From contig JAABSZ010000201.1 in the NCBI GenBank assembly GCA_011390135.1, positions 1-6,997 on the forward strand: DNA of 6,997 nt, given 5' to 3'. The DNA comes from JAABSP01 sp011390135 (GTDB taxonomy: Bacteria > Desulfobacterota > Desulfobacteria > Desulfobacterales > JAABSP01). Shown in pieces: positions 1-5,792 of the stretch (position 1 is the stretch's first letter; every line of letters begins with the position of its first letter). The position numbers were made by a program, and so were the translations under genes. Under the pieces are notes generated by a model. The model was not told where the DNA came from. It searched no databases and saw nothing but the letters and a program-made list of their open reading frames with translations.

Positions 1-15
1 CCGTGTTGCAACCAT
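1..15 (-). CDS. Start of a gene running off the left edge (5 codons visible)
   Basis: Only the first five codons (M-V-A-T-R) are in the window, so no function can be given. The start is supported by context. AAGGAAC lies about seven bases before the ATG on the minus strand, and a well-spaced sigma-70-type promoter (TTGACT-17-TATATA, 39-67) ends about 24 bases upstream of the ATG. That layout fits a short leader and a separately transcribed gene rather than read-through from the small ORF upstream. Confidence 0.4.
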
Positions 16-36
16 GTTCGTTCCTTAGAAATTTAT

Positions 37-67
37 TTTATATATCGGGATGCGGGCCTGTAGTCAA
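37..67 (-). promoter_or_regulatory. Sigma-70-type promoter for the left-edge gene
   Basis: On the minus strand TTGACT (67-62) is followed by a 17-base spacer and TATATA (44-39). An overlapping TATAAA (42-37) gives a 19-base spacer. Transcription would begin near 30-33, giving a leader of roughly 15-18 bases that holds the Shine-Dalgarno of the gene starting at 15. This is a match by eye to the housekeeping consensus. Confidence 0.55.
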
Positions 68-73
68 GCCAAA

Positions 74-205
74 TTATGCTTTATCCGGAGAAACCCGGCC
101 GAAATCGAAATCTCCCTCTTCAATATTCCGAACAGCAGCTTTTATAGAACGCTCAGCCTTATCGATGATCAAACGGTGCTGATTTTTTTTATCAGCCGTT
201 TTCAT
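74..205 (-). CDS. 43-residue ORF, possible N-terminal remnant of a HEPN/UPF0332 protein
   Basis: The ORF starts at the ATG at 205 because GGAAGG sits about ten bases upstream. The longer reading frame back to 301 has no such signal and overlaps the kinase end. The 43-residue product is charged and helical (KAERSIKAAVRNIEEGDFDF). This resembles the first helix of HEPN-domain proteins of the UPF0332 type, which usually continue into an SRAYYA-like motif and run well over 100 residues. Here the frame stops shortly after GDFDF, so if the resemblance is real this is a decayed fragment. It could instead be an unrelated small protein. The family call rests on pattern memory alone. Confidence 0.35.
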   Translation of the reverse strand: MKTADKKNQHRLIIDKAERSIKAAVRNIEEGDFDFGRVSPDKA

Positions 206-255
206 ATGGGAATGCCTTCCCTTTGAATATTCATAAAAAAGCAGGGTTATCATTA

Positions 256-282
256 GGTATAATGAAGAGGAGACGCTGTCAA
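256..282 (-). promoter_or_regulatory. Weak candidate promoter for the 43-residue ORF
   Basis: A perfect TTGACA (282-277, minus strand) overlaps the stop codon of the kinase gene and is followed after 15 bases by TATACC (261-256). The short spacer and poor -10 box make this doubtful. Its position, about 50 bases before the ATG at 205, is sensible. Confidence 0.25.
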
Positions 283-2006
283 GTAAGAATAGCCCGGACA
301 AAGCTCAAAAGCGCCAGGAAGATGAGCAGCCAGCCGAAAAAGCCGCCGCCCTTGTTCCCGTGGAGATAGGCCCCGCCGATGAGAAGCCCTGCGGTCAGCA
401 CCATCCAGGAGAGCCTCCGGACCGCGCCCTCCAGTTGGTCGATCGATCTTTTCGCATCCGGGGTGAAGCCGGTCTGAATTGCGGTTCTGCCCCCCTCCAC
501 CTGTTTGAGGAGCCGGTCCATCCGGTCCGGCACATTCCGGAACAGCACCAGAAGGGTTGCGATCTCCTGAACCAGCCCGGGCCATTCGGCCCGCAGGTTC
601 TCCTTTGCAAACCGCTCGGCAAAGGGGATGGTCATCTCCCAGGGGTCGAAATCGGGGTCCAGGTGCGCTGCCATGCCGGAGAGAATTCCGACCGCGCGGA
701 CAACAAAGAGCATGTCGGCCTGGAACTGAAAGGGCGCATCCAGGATCACGTCCCGGTATTCGCTGGAAAAATGGCGCATCTCGTCAAACGCCATATCCTT
801 GAAGCTGCCCACCCGAATCCCCCATAGCCGCTCGAAGATCGCCTCGTGCGCCTCTTCCAGCCGTCTGAGATCCGCACTTTTCAAAAGCGCGCCGGCCTTG
901 ACCATCGATTGGACGATCCGATGGGCATCCCTTGTCCCGACGCCGATGGCATATTCCCGCAGCGCGGTCCGCAGCCGTTCGGGGATTTCAACGGCCATGC
1001 CGAAGTCGATTAGCACGAGCTGAAAGCCTCTCCCGGGAAAAAAAGGAACCGGCTCCCCCGGCAGGAATTCCTTCACCCCGGCCTCCTTTTCTTCCGAAGT
1101 CGGCAGGGGCCGGAGGAAGAGGTTTCCGGGATGGGGGTCCACATGGACGAAGTAGGTCTCGAAGACCTGGCGCATGTAGATCCGGTGAAGGGTCTTCGCG
1201 ACTTCGGCCCTGTCGATGCCGGCAGCATCGATGGCCGAAAGATCGGCAATCTTGATGAAGCTCATATCGGCCAGCGTCAGGGTTCGCCGGCCGCAGCAAT
1301 TCCAATGGACCTTTGGGAGGGCCACCTGCGGATCATCCTTAAAATCCTCGGCAAACCGCTCGATGCTCTTCCCCTCCTGGAGAAAATCGAGTTCCTTCCG
1401 GGTCACCTCGGTGAACTCCCGGGCCAGCCAGTCCATGTCCACCCGCTCCCGCACCTTCGAGTAGAGCCGAAGCCAGTCCAGGGCCTTGCCGATTGCGGCC
1501 AGATCGGTCTCCACCAGCACGTCGATCCCGGGCCGCAACACCTTGACCACCGCATTATCGCCCGAAAGCAGTTGCACCCGATGCACCTGGGCAAGTGAGG
1601 CCGAACCCAGAGGTTTCGGATCGAATCTCTTGAAGATCCGGCCGATGGGCCGGCCGAAATCGGCTTCGACCTGATCGATGATCGATTGGGCCAAAACCGC
1701 GGGAACCTCATCCTGAAGACCTGCCAGTTCCCGGGTCACTTCCCGGGGCAGGATATCGACCCGGATGCTCAGAAACTGCCCCAGCTTGATCAGCACCCCG
1801 CCCATCTCCGCGGCCAGTGCCCGATACTCCCCTGCGATGGCCTGCCACCGTGGTGTTGCCGGGGTCCGGAAACCTCTCAGCAGGGGCCGGTTCAAAACTA
1901 CATCCCACCAGATCCCGTGAAGAATGGCTTTGGTAAAGAAACGGCGCACCCGGCGGTAGCGGCGGAGATCGATTGAGATCTTATCCCGCGGATTCGGCTG
2001 CGCCAT
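279..2006 (-). CDS. ABC1/UbiB (AarF)-family atypical protein kinase, membrane-anchored
   Basis: This is a 575-residue member of the ABC1/ADCK/UbiB atypical kinase family. Bacterial members support quinone biosynthesis or lipid handling, and their direct substrates are mostly unknown. The family marks appear in order: the KxGQ extension KLGQFLSIRVDILP (about 74-87), the alanine-rich loop replacement GSASLAQVH (134-142), the nucleotide-binding lysine in AVVKVLRPG (155), the ExD element ELDF (205-208), the catalytic loop HVDPHPGN (288-295) and the metal-binding DFG (334-336). Two hydrophobic segments (about 533-550 and 556-574) form a C-terminal membrane hairpin as in UbiB. An insert of about 30 residues, rich in Pro and Glu, separates the catalytic loop from DFG. 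I chose the ATG at 2006. A TTG at 2036 adds ten residues but has no ribosome site and lies almost at the predicted transcript start. No ubi or men genes adjoin, so I do not assign ubiB. Confidence 0.9.
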   Translation of the reverse strand: MAQPNPRDKISIDLRRYRRVRRFFTKAILHGIWWDVVLNRPLLRGFRTPATPRWQAIAGEYRALAAEMGGVLIKLGQFLSIRVDILPREVTRELAGLQDEVPAVLAQSIIDQVEADFGRPIGRIFKRFDPKPLGSASLAQVHRVQLLSGDNAVVKVLRPGIDVLVETDLAAIGKALDWLRLYSKVRERVDMDWLAREFTEVTRKELDFLQEGKSIERFAEDFKDDPQVALPKVHWNCCGRRTLTLADMSFIKIADLSAIDAAGIDRAEVAKTLHRIYMRQVFETYFVHVDPHPGNLFLRPLPTSEEKEAGVKEFLPGEPVPFFPGRGFQLVLIDFGMAVEIPERLRTALREYAIGVGTRDAHRIVQSMVKAGALLKSADLRRLEEAHEAIFERLWGIRVGSFKDMAFDEMRHFSSEYRDVILDAPFQFQADMLFVVRAVGILSGMAAHLDPDFDPWEMTIPFAERFAKENLRAEWPGLVQEIATLLVLFRNVPDRMDRLLKQVEGGRTAIQTGFTPDAKRSIDQLEGAVRRLSWMVLTAGLLIGGAYLHGNKGGGFFGWLLIFLALLSFVRAILT

Positions 2007-2026
2007 TTCTCTTTTCTGGTATTTTA

Positions 2027-2054
2027 TTGGCGGCAATGGTATGGAGACTATAAA
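2027..2054 (+). promoter_or_regulatory. Candidate promoter for the YitT-family gene
   Basis: TTGGCG (2027-2032) and TATAAA (2049-2054) are separated by 16 bases, matching four and five of six consensus positions. The predicted transcript start near 2061 leaves a leader of about 75-80 bases. Its -10 box overlaps the candidate -10 box of the divergent kinase gene (2047-2052). Confidence 0.45.
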
Positions 2055-2069
2055 TCATTCTACGGAAAC
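2047..2069 (-). promoter_or_regulatory. Candidate promoter for the ABC1 kinase gene
   Basis: On the minus strand TATAGT (2052-2047) matches five of six -10 positions. It is preceded, 17 bases upstream, by the weak -35-like hexamer ACTGTA's minus-strand neighbour ending near 2069-2074. Transcription would begin near 2040, which favours the kinase start at 2006 over the TTG at 2036. The -35 match is poor, so confidence is low. Confidence 0.35.
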
Positions 2070-2122
2070 TGTAGCAAAAAAATAGCGGTGATGATAGCCT
2101 GAAAGGTGATGATACAAAACGA

Positions 2123-2128
2123 AAGGAG
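2123..2128 (+). promoter_or_regulatory. Shine-Dalgarno of the YitT-family gene
   Basis: AAGGAG at 2123-2128 is seven bases from an in-frame TTG (2136) and 13 from the ATG at 2142. An overlapping GAAGG (2128-2132) is nine bases from that ATG. The upstream GTG (2106) and ATG (2109) both precede this site and are therefore unlikely starts. The real start is 2136 or 2142. Confidence 0.6.
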
Positions 2129-2141
2129 AAGGTTTTTGAAA

Positions 2142-3011
2142 ATGAATGAAACGAATCCGGAGACCATCGGCCGGCACCGAATCTGGTGGAACATACTTCT
2201 GATCACCGCAGGAAGTCTGATCTCCGCATTGGCCATCAATGCTCTGATCATCCCGCATCAACTGCTCAGCGGCGGCGTGACCGGAATCAGCCTGATCATC
2301 TACTACCTTTTTCCTGTACTGTCGGTCGGTATCCTCTATTTTCTCCTGAACATTCCGATCTTTATTCTGGGCTGGCTCTATGTGGGGAAACGGTTTTTCT
2401 ATTACAGCATCGCGGGAATGGTCATCTTTTCGGCCGCGATTACATGGGTGAAAGTATCGATTCCGCTGGATGACCGGCTCCTGGCCGCGCTGCTGGCCGG
2501 AATCATCTACGGGATCGGCGCTGGTTTGACCCTGCGGTCCCTAGGATCGGCCGGGGGAACCGATGTCCTCTCGATCATCCTCTTGAAACGCTACTCGATC
2601 CGGCTCGGGAACACGGTTCTCTTCTTCAACGCCATCGTGCTCTCGCTTTCGATCTTTCTCTTCTCCATCGAGGCGGTTCTCTACACCCTGATCTATATGT
2701 TCGTCAGCTCGAAGATCATCGATCTCGTGGTGACAGGGTTCAGCCAGCGGAAGGCCGTGATGATCATCTCTGGACAGTGGGAGAGCATTTCGAATACGAT
2801 TTTAAAGGAACTCAACCGGGGGGTGACGCTGATCCCCGGCAAGGGCGGCTATTCCGGAAAGGAGGGGCAGGTCCTCTATACGGTGATCACCTTCCCGGAA
2901 CTCTCCCGGCTCAAATCCATGGTCCGGCAGATCGACCCCAACGCCTTCGTGGTGATCACCGATACGCTGGAGGTGATGGGCCAGCGCATCGGCAATCAGC
3001 CCCACTGGTGA
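2142..3011 (+). CDS. YitT-family membrane protein (DUF161 + DUF2179)
   Basis: This 289-residue protein has the layout of the YitT family: a membrane core of about five to six hydrophobic segments (roughly 16-36, 44-60, 62-80, 88-103, 112-131 and 157-188), then a soluble C-terminal DUF2179 domain. The core carries the family's glycine-rich stretches IPHQLLSGGVTGISLI (37-52) and LGSAGGTDVLSIIL (134-147). The C-terminal domain shows GVTLIPGKGGYSGKEGQVLY (227-246), then IDPNAFVVI.D and EVMG. The molecular function of the family is not settled, and a transport role is usually supposed. The length is normal and the frame intact. The start at 2142 follows the ribosome-site argument given for 2123-2128; TTG at 2136 is a close alternative. 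The gene stands alone on the plus strand, diverging from the kinase and converging on the TauE-like gene with 24 bases between stops. Confidence 0.9.
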   Translation: MNETNPETIGRHRIWWNILLITAGSLISALAINALIIPHQLLSGGVTGISLIIYYLFPVLSVGILYFLLNIPIFILGWLYVGKRFFYYSIAGMVIFSAAITWVKVSIPLDDRLLAALLAGIIYGIGAGLTLRSLGSAGGTDVLSIILLKRYSIRLGNTVLFFNAIVLSLSIFLFSIEAVLYTLIYMFVSSKIIDLVVTGFSQRKAVMIISGQWESISNTILKELNRGVTLIPGKGGYSGKEGQVLYTVITFPELSRLKSMVRQIDPNAFVVITDTLEVMGQRIGNQPHW

Positions 3012-3035
3012 TCCTTTCCGGATACTTCAAGGGAT

Positions 3036-3395
3036 CTACTTCTTCACGAACATATAGATCGCAAGCCCCATCAGGATCACCGCAAAGATCTTTTTGAAGT
3101 TTGCCGTGGAGACATGCTCCACCAGACGTGCCCCGATCTGCGCGCCGATGATCCCGCCGATCCCCAGCAGAATGCCGGCCCGGTAATCGATGTTTGCAAA
3201 CTTGTTGTGCGCAACCAGCGCGGAGACGGAGATCACGAGGATCGCCAGAAAAGATGTTCCCACAGCTTTTTGGGCAGTATAACCCATGAAGAGGAGCAGG
3301 GGAACCATCAGAAAGCCGCCCCCCAGCCCGGAAAAGGATGCGCCGATGCCCACACCGACCCCGAATAACGCCATCCAGATCAGTTTCGCCTCCAA
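3036..3395 (-). CDS. Half-size TauE/SafE (DUF81) family membrane protein
   Basis: This 119-residue hydrophobic protein matches one half of the TauE/SafE family, whose full members (about 250 residues) export sulfite, sulfoacetate or similar organosulfur anions. It shows the family N-terminal signature SGLGGGFLMVPLLLFMGY (22-39), then AVGTSFLAILVISVSALVAH (44-63) and a GILLGIGGIIGAQIGARL block (74-91), ending in a last helix and VKK. About four membrane segments are visible, so a complete transporter would need a dimer. I start at TTG 3395 because GAGAGG (3407-3402) lies six bases upstream. A TTG at 3452 would add 19 polar residues. The metacaspase gene ends 79 bases upstream on the same strand, so the two may share a transcript. 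The substrate is unknown. Confidence 0.8.
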   Translation of the reverse strand: MEAKLIWMALFGVGVGIGASFSGLGGGFLMVPLLLFMGYTAQKAVGTSFLAILVISVSALVAHNKFANIDYRAGILLGIGGIIGAQIGARLVEHVSTANFKKIFAVILMGLAIYMFVKK

Positions 3396-3401
3396 AAGTT
3401 T

Positions 3402-3407
3402 CCTCTC
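3402..3407 (-). promoter_or_regulatory. Shine-Dalgarno deciding the TauE-like start
   Basis: GAGAGG on the minus strand ends six bases before the TTG at 3395. The alternative TTG at 3452 has no comparable purine-rich site, so translation most likely begins at 3395. Confidence 0.5.
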
Positions 3408-3474
3408 TTCAATGCATTCCGTTTTTGACGCATCCGCAACCGCCGGGATCAATCTGCTGTAGATCTTTTCCCTT

Positions 3475-4554
3475 TCATTGCCAAAGAGTCCCCCTTGTGA
3501 TGGGGCCCACCACTCCGTCCGGTGTCAGCCCCTTCTGCTGCTGAAACGCGACCACAGCCCGATGGGTATTGGGGCCGAAAACCCCGTCGGCTGTAATGGA
3601 ATGGCCATTTGTAATCAGCGCCTCCTGTACGCTCTTCACATCATCACCCCGCATATAGGGGGTTTTGAGATAAAGAATCCGCAGCTCTTCCCTTTCCTGC
3701 AGCCGAACCTGGAGCACATTGCCGGTGAGGAGGCCGCTTTCTCCGGTCTCGATCTGGGGAATCTGGGAATAATGGTGGAATTTCATGGAACTCCGGATTC
3801 TCTCCAGAAGCTCCTGGCGGGTGATATTCCCTCCTGTATCCCGAATGTGCTTGCAGAAGAAATAGGTAAACACGCCCGCGGGCCGGCCGTCGAAGAAATC
3901 CTCTGCCGATTTCTGATCCTCCCGGCTTGCGGTCCAAAGAATCTGGTTTTTCATGTCGGAAACAAGGGTTGCAAGGCTCCGCAGCGGGTACACATCCCCT
4001 TCAAACCGGCTCACAATATCTGCGGGGGGTTGCAGAAACCGGTCCCGATATTCGACATCACAGGGATTGATTCCGGGGTCTATGCAGGGATCATTCCAAT
4101 CCAGACTCCTGAGAACCGTGCCGGAATGGCAGGAGTCAATGATCACCTCCGCAAGGACATTCTCCCGGCCGTTAAGACGGCCGAATATCCGGCCCAGGTC
4201 GTCATCGAGGATAAAACCGTTGTCCCAATTCATGTCATAGGGGCAGAGGATCTCATCCATCTGGTCAAAGAGTTCATCCCCGTCCCGGTCCAAAACCTGA
4301 GAGCCGTGACCCGCAAAATAGAAGACCATGAAGTCTCCGGGTCTGGCCAGATCCACCATCCACTCCAGCCGCTGAAGGATGTTGGCTTTGGTGGCCCTCT
4401 CATCGGTCAGCATCCGGATATCCTCATTCCGAAAACCGAGATAGGTCTTCAGGATGTTGCGGATATTGATAGCGTCGCTGACGCAGGCCCGCAGCGGCGG
4501 AACAGCGGAACTTCGATACTGGTTGACGCCAACAAGAAGCGCTCTTCTTGCCAT
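3475..4554 (-). CDS. Metacaspase-like protease (caspase family, C14) with C-terminal peptidoglycan-binding domain
   Basis: This is a 359-residue caspase-fold cysteine protease. The N-terminal catalytic domain (about 1-285) opens with ALLVGVNQY and carries the catalytic dyad His83 in YFAGHGSQ and Cys142 in IIDSCHSGT. The acidic stretch after His83 (DRDGDE, then DEILCPYD) is typical of metacaspases, which as a family usually cut after Arg or Lys and often need calcium. GVFTYFFCKHI (227-237) matches the late, p10-like part of the fold. A classic PG_binding_1 domain fills the C-terminus (about 294-358: RGDDVKSVQEAL, ADGVFGPNT, VAFQQQKGL, DGVVGP). There is no signal peptide or membrane segment. 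The start has a strong GGGAGGAG (4565-4558) just upstream and lies 25 bases after the rpoH stop, so co-transcription with rpoH is likely. Both catalytic residues are present. The cellular target is unknown. Confidence 0.9.
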   Translation of the reverse strand: MARRALLVGVNQYRSSAVPPLRACVSDAINIRNILKTYLGFRNEDIRMLTDERATKANILQRLEWMVDLARPGDFMVFYFAGHGSQVLDRDGDELFDQMDEILCPYDMNWDNGFILDDDLGRIFGRLNGRENVLAEVIIDSCHSGTVLRSLDWNDPCIDPGINPCDVEYRDRFLQPPADIVSRFEGDVYPLRSLATLVSDMKNQILWTASREDQKSAEDFFDGRPAGVFTYFFCKHIRDTGGNITRQELLERIRSSMKFHHYSQIPQIETGESGLLTGNVLQVRLQEREELRILYLKTPYMRGDDVKSVQEALITNGHSITADGVFGPNTHRAVVAFQQQKGLTPDGVVGPITRGTLWQ

Positions 4555-4579
4555 GATCTCCTCCCTTTCTTCGGTCAGA

Positions 4580-5545
4580 TTAGGTCAGATAGGTTTCAAA
4601 ATCCGGAATCTTCTCCTTGAAAAAAACCTTCATCTTCTTCACGATGTTGTTCTCGAGCTGCCGGACCCGTTCCCGGGAAATCCCGTACCGATCACCCATC
4701 TCCTGAAGGGTCAGCGGCGCGTCGGAATAGATCCGTTCGTTGAAGATCTCCTGCTCTCGCGGGTTCAAATTCTCCAGAAAGGCCGGCAACTGGTCATGGA
4801 GAAGGTTCTCCACCTGTTTCTTTGCCACCTCCTCTTCGGCCGAGACCTCCCCGGCGTCGATGAAGTCGATGGTCTCCGCGCCCGAGTCCTCCTTGACCGG
4901 CGCATCCAGAGAGAGATCCCAGCTCCCGAGCCGCTGCTCCATCTCCACCACCTCCTTCTCGGAAACCCCGAGGCGCTGGGAGATCAGCTTGGGCTGGGGT
5001 TCGAAGCCCTGTTCGATGAGCTTCTGCTTCTCCTTGTTGAGCTTGAAGAAGAGCTTCCGCTGTCCCTGGGTCGTGCCGAGCTTGACCAGACGCCAGTTGT
5101 CCATAATGAACTTGATGATGTAGGCCCTGATCCAGAAGGCCGCATAATAGGAGAACTTGACGTTCCGGTGCGGGTCGAAGTTCTTCACCGCCATCATCAG
5201 CCCCATGTTCCCCTCCTGCATGAGATCGGATAGATTCTGCATCCAGATCTTCTGGAACTCCAGCGCGATCTTGACCACCAGGCGCAGGTTGGAGGTGACG
5301 AGTACATATGCGGCATCCTTGTCCCCATGCTCCCGGAACCGGGCCGCCAGATCCTTCTCCTCCTCCCGGGTGAGGAGCCGGTAACGCCTGACTTCGGAGA
5401 AGTACTGCTGCACCGGGTCGAACCCGGCATCATATTTTGCAAGGCTTTTGCCCGGCGCCTTGACCATCTCGTACTTCCGCGGATCGGTCTTTTGGATGTC
5501 GCTCTTTTCGGGCGTCTCTTTTCTGGCTTCGTCTTTTTCTTTCAT
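4580..5545 (-). CDS. rpoH: RNA polymerase heat-shock sigma factor, RpoH/sigma-32 family
   Basis: This 321-residue sigma-70-family factor directs RNA polymerase to heat-shock promoters. Region 1.2 covers DPVQQYFSEV..LLTREEE (about 43-63). Region 2 spans about 82-155 (NLRLVVKIALEFQ, DLMQEGNMGLMMAVKNFDP, FSYYAAFWIRAYI). It is followed by the RpoH-box-like QRKLFFKLNK (162-171), a hallmark of sigma-32 proteins linked to DnaK/FtsH control. Region 4 with its helix-turn-helix is LTLQEMGDRYGISRERVRQLE (278-298). It is longer than the 284-residue E. coli protein because of a charged N-terminal extension of about 40 residues. I chose ATG 5545. The frame is open to 5698, but the extra residues look non-coding and overlap the promoter. 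No Shine-Dalgarno precedes the ATG, which may reflect structural control of translation. The adjacent divergent hsp20 operon supports the heat-shock assignment. Confidence 0.9.
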   Translation of the reverse strand: MKEKDEARKETPEKSDIQKTDPRKYEMVKAPGKSLAKYDAGFDPVQQYFSEVRRYRLLTREEEKDLAARFREHGDKDAAYVLVTSNLRLVVKIALEFQKIWMQNLSDLMQEGNMGLMMAVKNFDPHRNVKFSYYAAFWIRAYIIKFIMDNWRLVKLGTTQGQRKLFFKLNKEKQKLIEQGFEPQPKLISQRLGVSEKEVVEMEQRLGSWDLSLDAPVKEDSGAETIDFIDAGEVSAEEEVAKKQVENLLHDQLPAFLENLNPREQEIFNERIYSDAPLTLQEMGDRYGISRERVRQLENNIVKKMKVFFKEKIPDFETYLT

Positions 5546-5608
5546 ATGGTTTTTCAAGCGGGAAAAATGGACAGTCAGGCCCCATCGATAAACTGTAAAT
5601 ATGGAAAG
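5539..5608 (-). promoter_or_regulatory. Possible start-codon-hiding structure in the rpoH leader
   Basis: In the minus-strand transcript CUUUCCAUAU (5608-5599) can pair with AUAUGAAAG (5547-5539), which contains the rpoH AUG. This gives nine base pairs with one bulged C and a loop of 51 bases. E. coli rpoH mRNA is known to hide its start in a heat-sensitive structure. Here the idea rests on hand pairing only, and most pairs are A-U. Confidence 0.3.
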
Positions 5609-5621
5609 CCGTCTTGGGTAG

Positions 5622-5650
5622 AGCATAGAGAAAAAGTCGGGAGGTGTCAA
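5622..5650 (-). promoter_or_regulatory. Sigma-70-type promoter of rpoH
   Basis: On the minus strand a perfect TTGACA (5650-5645) is followed by a 17-base spacer and TATGCT (5627-5622, four of six). Transcription would begin near 5615, giving a leader of about 70 bases before the rpoH ATG. The -35 box is one arm of the inverted repeat at 5645-5686. Confidence 0.65.
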
Positions 5651-5686
5651 GAAATTGCATCCGGGCCCGATGCGCGGATCTTGACA
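5645..5686. repeat. 42-bp dyad joining divergent -35 boxes
   Basis: TGTCAAGA (5645-5652) and TCTTGACA (5679-5686) are a perfect 8-bp inverted repeat. The centre is the palindrome CGGGCCCG (5662-5669), with GCATC (5657-5661) and GATGC (5669-5673) as offset arms. Each outer arm contains a TTGACA -35 box pointing outward, toward rpoH on one side and the hsp20 genes on the other. It could be an operator, or simply symmetric divergent promoters. Confidence 0.6.
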
Positions 5687-5708
5687 GCGGTGCAGCAATG
5701 GTTAATGT
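5681..5708 (+). promoter_or_regulatory. Candidate upstream promoter for the hsp20 operon
   Basis: A perfect TTGACA (5681-5686) is followed after 16 bases by TAATGT (5703-5708), a weak -10 box with three of six matches. The leader would be about 170 bases. It mirrors the rpoH promoter across the dyad at 5645-5686. Confidence 0.35.
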
Positions 5709-5731
5709 TAATAGATACCCTTTCAACAATT

Positions 5732-5740
5732 TGATATAAT
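5732..5740 (+). promoter_or_regulatory. Extended -10 promoter element for the hsp20 operon
   Basis: TGATATAAT is a perfect extended -10 (TG-N-TATAAT), a type that can work without a good -35 box; none is visible at the right distance. Transcription would begin near 5747, leaving a leader of about 135 bases before the first hsp20. No CTTGAAA / CCCCAT-type sigma-32 promoter was found by eye. Confidence 0.45.
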
Positions 5741-5764
5741 TAAGTAAAATTTTGATAGCCGCCC

Positions 5765-5792
5765 TTGACGCCCCCCTTTCCGTGGTTAAAGT
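5765..5792 (+). promoter_or_regulatory. Candidate proximal promoter for the hsp20 operon
   Basis: TTGACG (5765-5770), a 16-base spacer and TAAAGT (5787-5792) match five and four of six positions. The CTTG of the -35 box would also suit some sigma-32-type consensus sequences. Three overlapping possibilities exist upstream of hsp20, and the sequence alone does not choose among them. Confidence 0.3.

Noticed and set aside
3010..3036. GATCC...GGATC inverted repeat between the convergent YitT and TauE-like genes as a terminator
   Set aside because: The stem is only five pairs before a bulge and no T-run follows on either strand.
4573..4590. Direct repeat GGTCAGAT-TA-GGTCAGAT at the end of rpoH
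   Set aside because: Two 8-base copies at a stop codon are too short to mean much; no further copies or symmetry are present.
3478..4620. Long plus-strand open frame (380 codons) across the metacaspase gene
   Set aside because: It is a mirror frame of a GC-rich gene. The minus-strand frame has clear catalytic motifs, a PG-binding domain and a strong ribosome site; the plus-strand translation shows no family pattern.
4454..5233. Plus-strand open frame (259 codons) across rpoH
   Set aside because: The Leu/Glu/His-rich translation is typical of an antisense shadow, while the opposite strand is an unmistakable sigma factor.
5546..5698. N-terminal extension of RpoH to 5698
   Set aside because: The added residues do not resemble sigma-factor sequence, there is no ribosome site, and the frame would overlap the TTGACA-17-TATGCT promoter.
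5695..5728. Sigma-32-like promoter on the minus strand (GTTGAAA ... CCATTG) upstream of rpoH
   Set aside because: The -10 match is poor and the spacing of about 19 bases exceeds the usual range; the TTGACA promoter at 5622-5650 is a better explanation.
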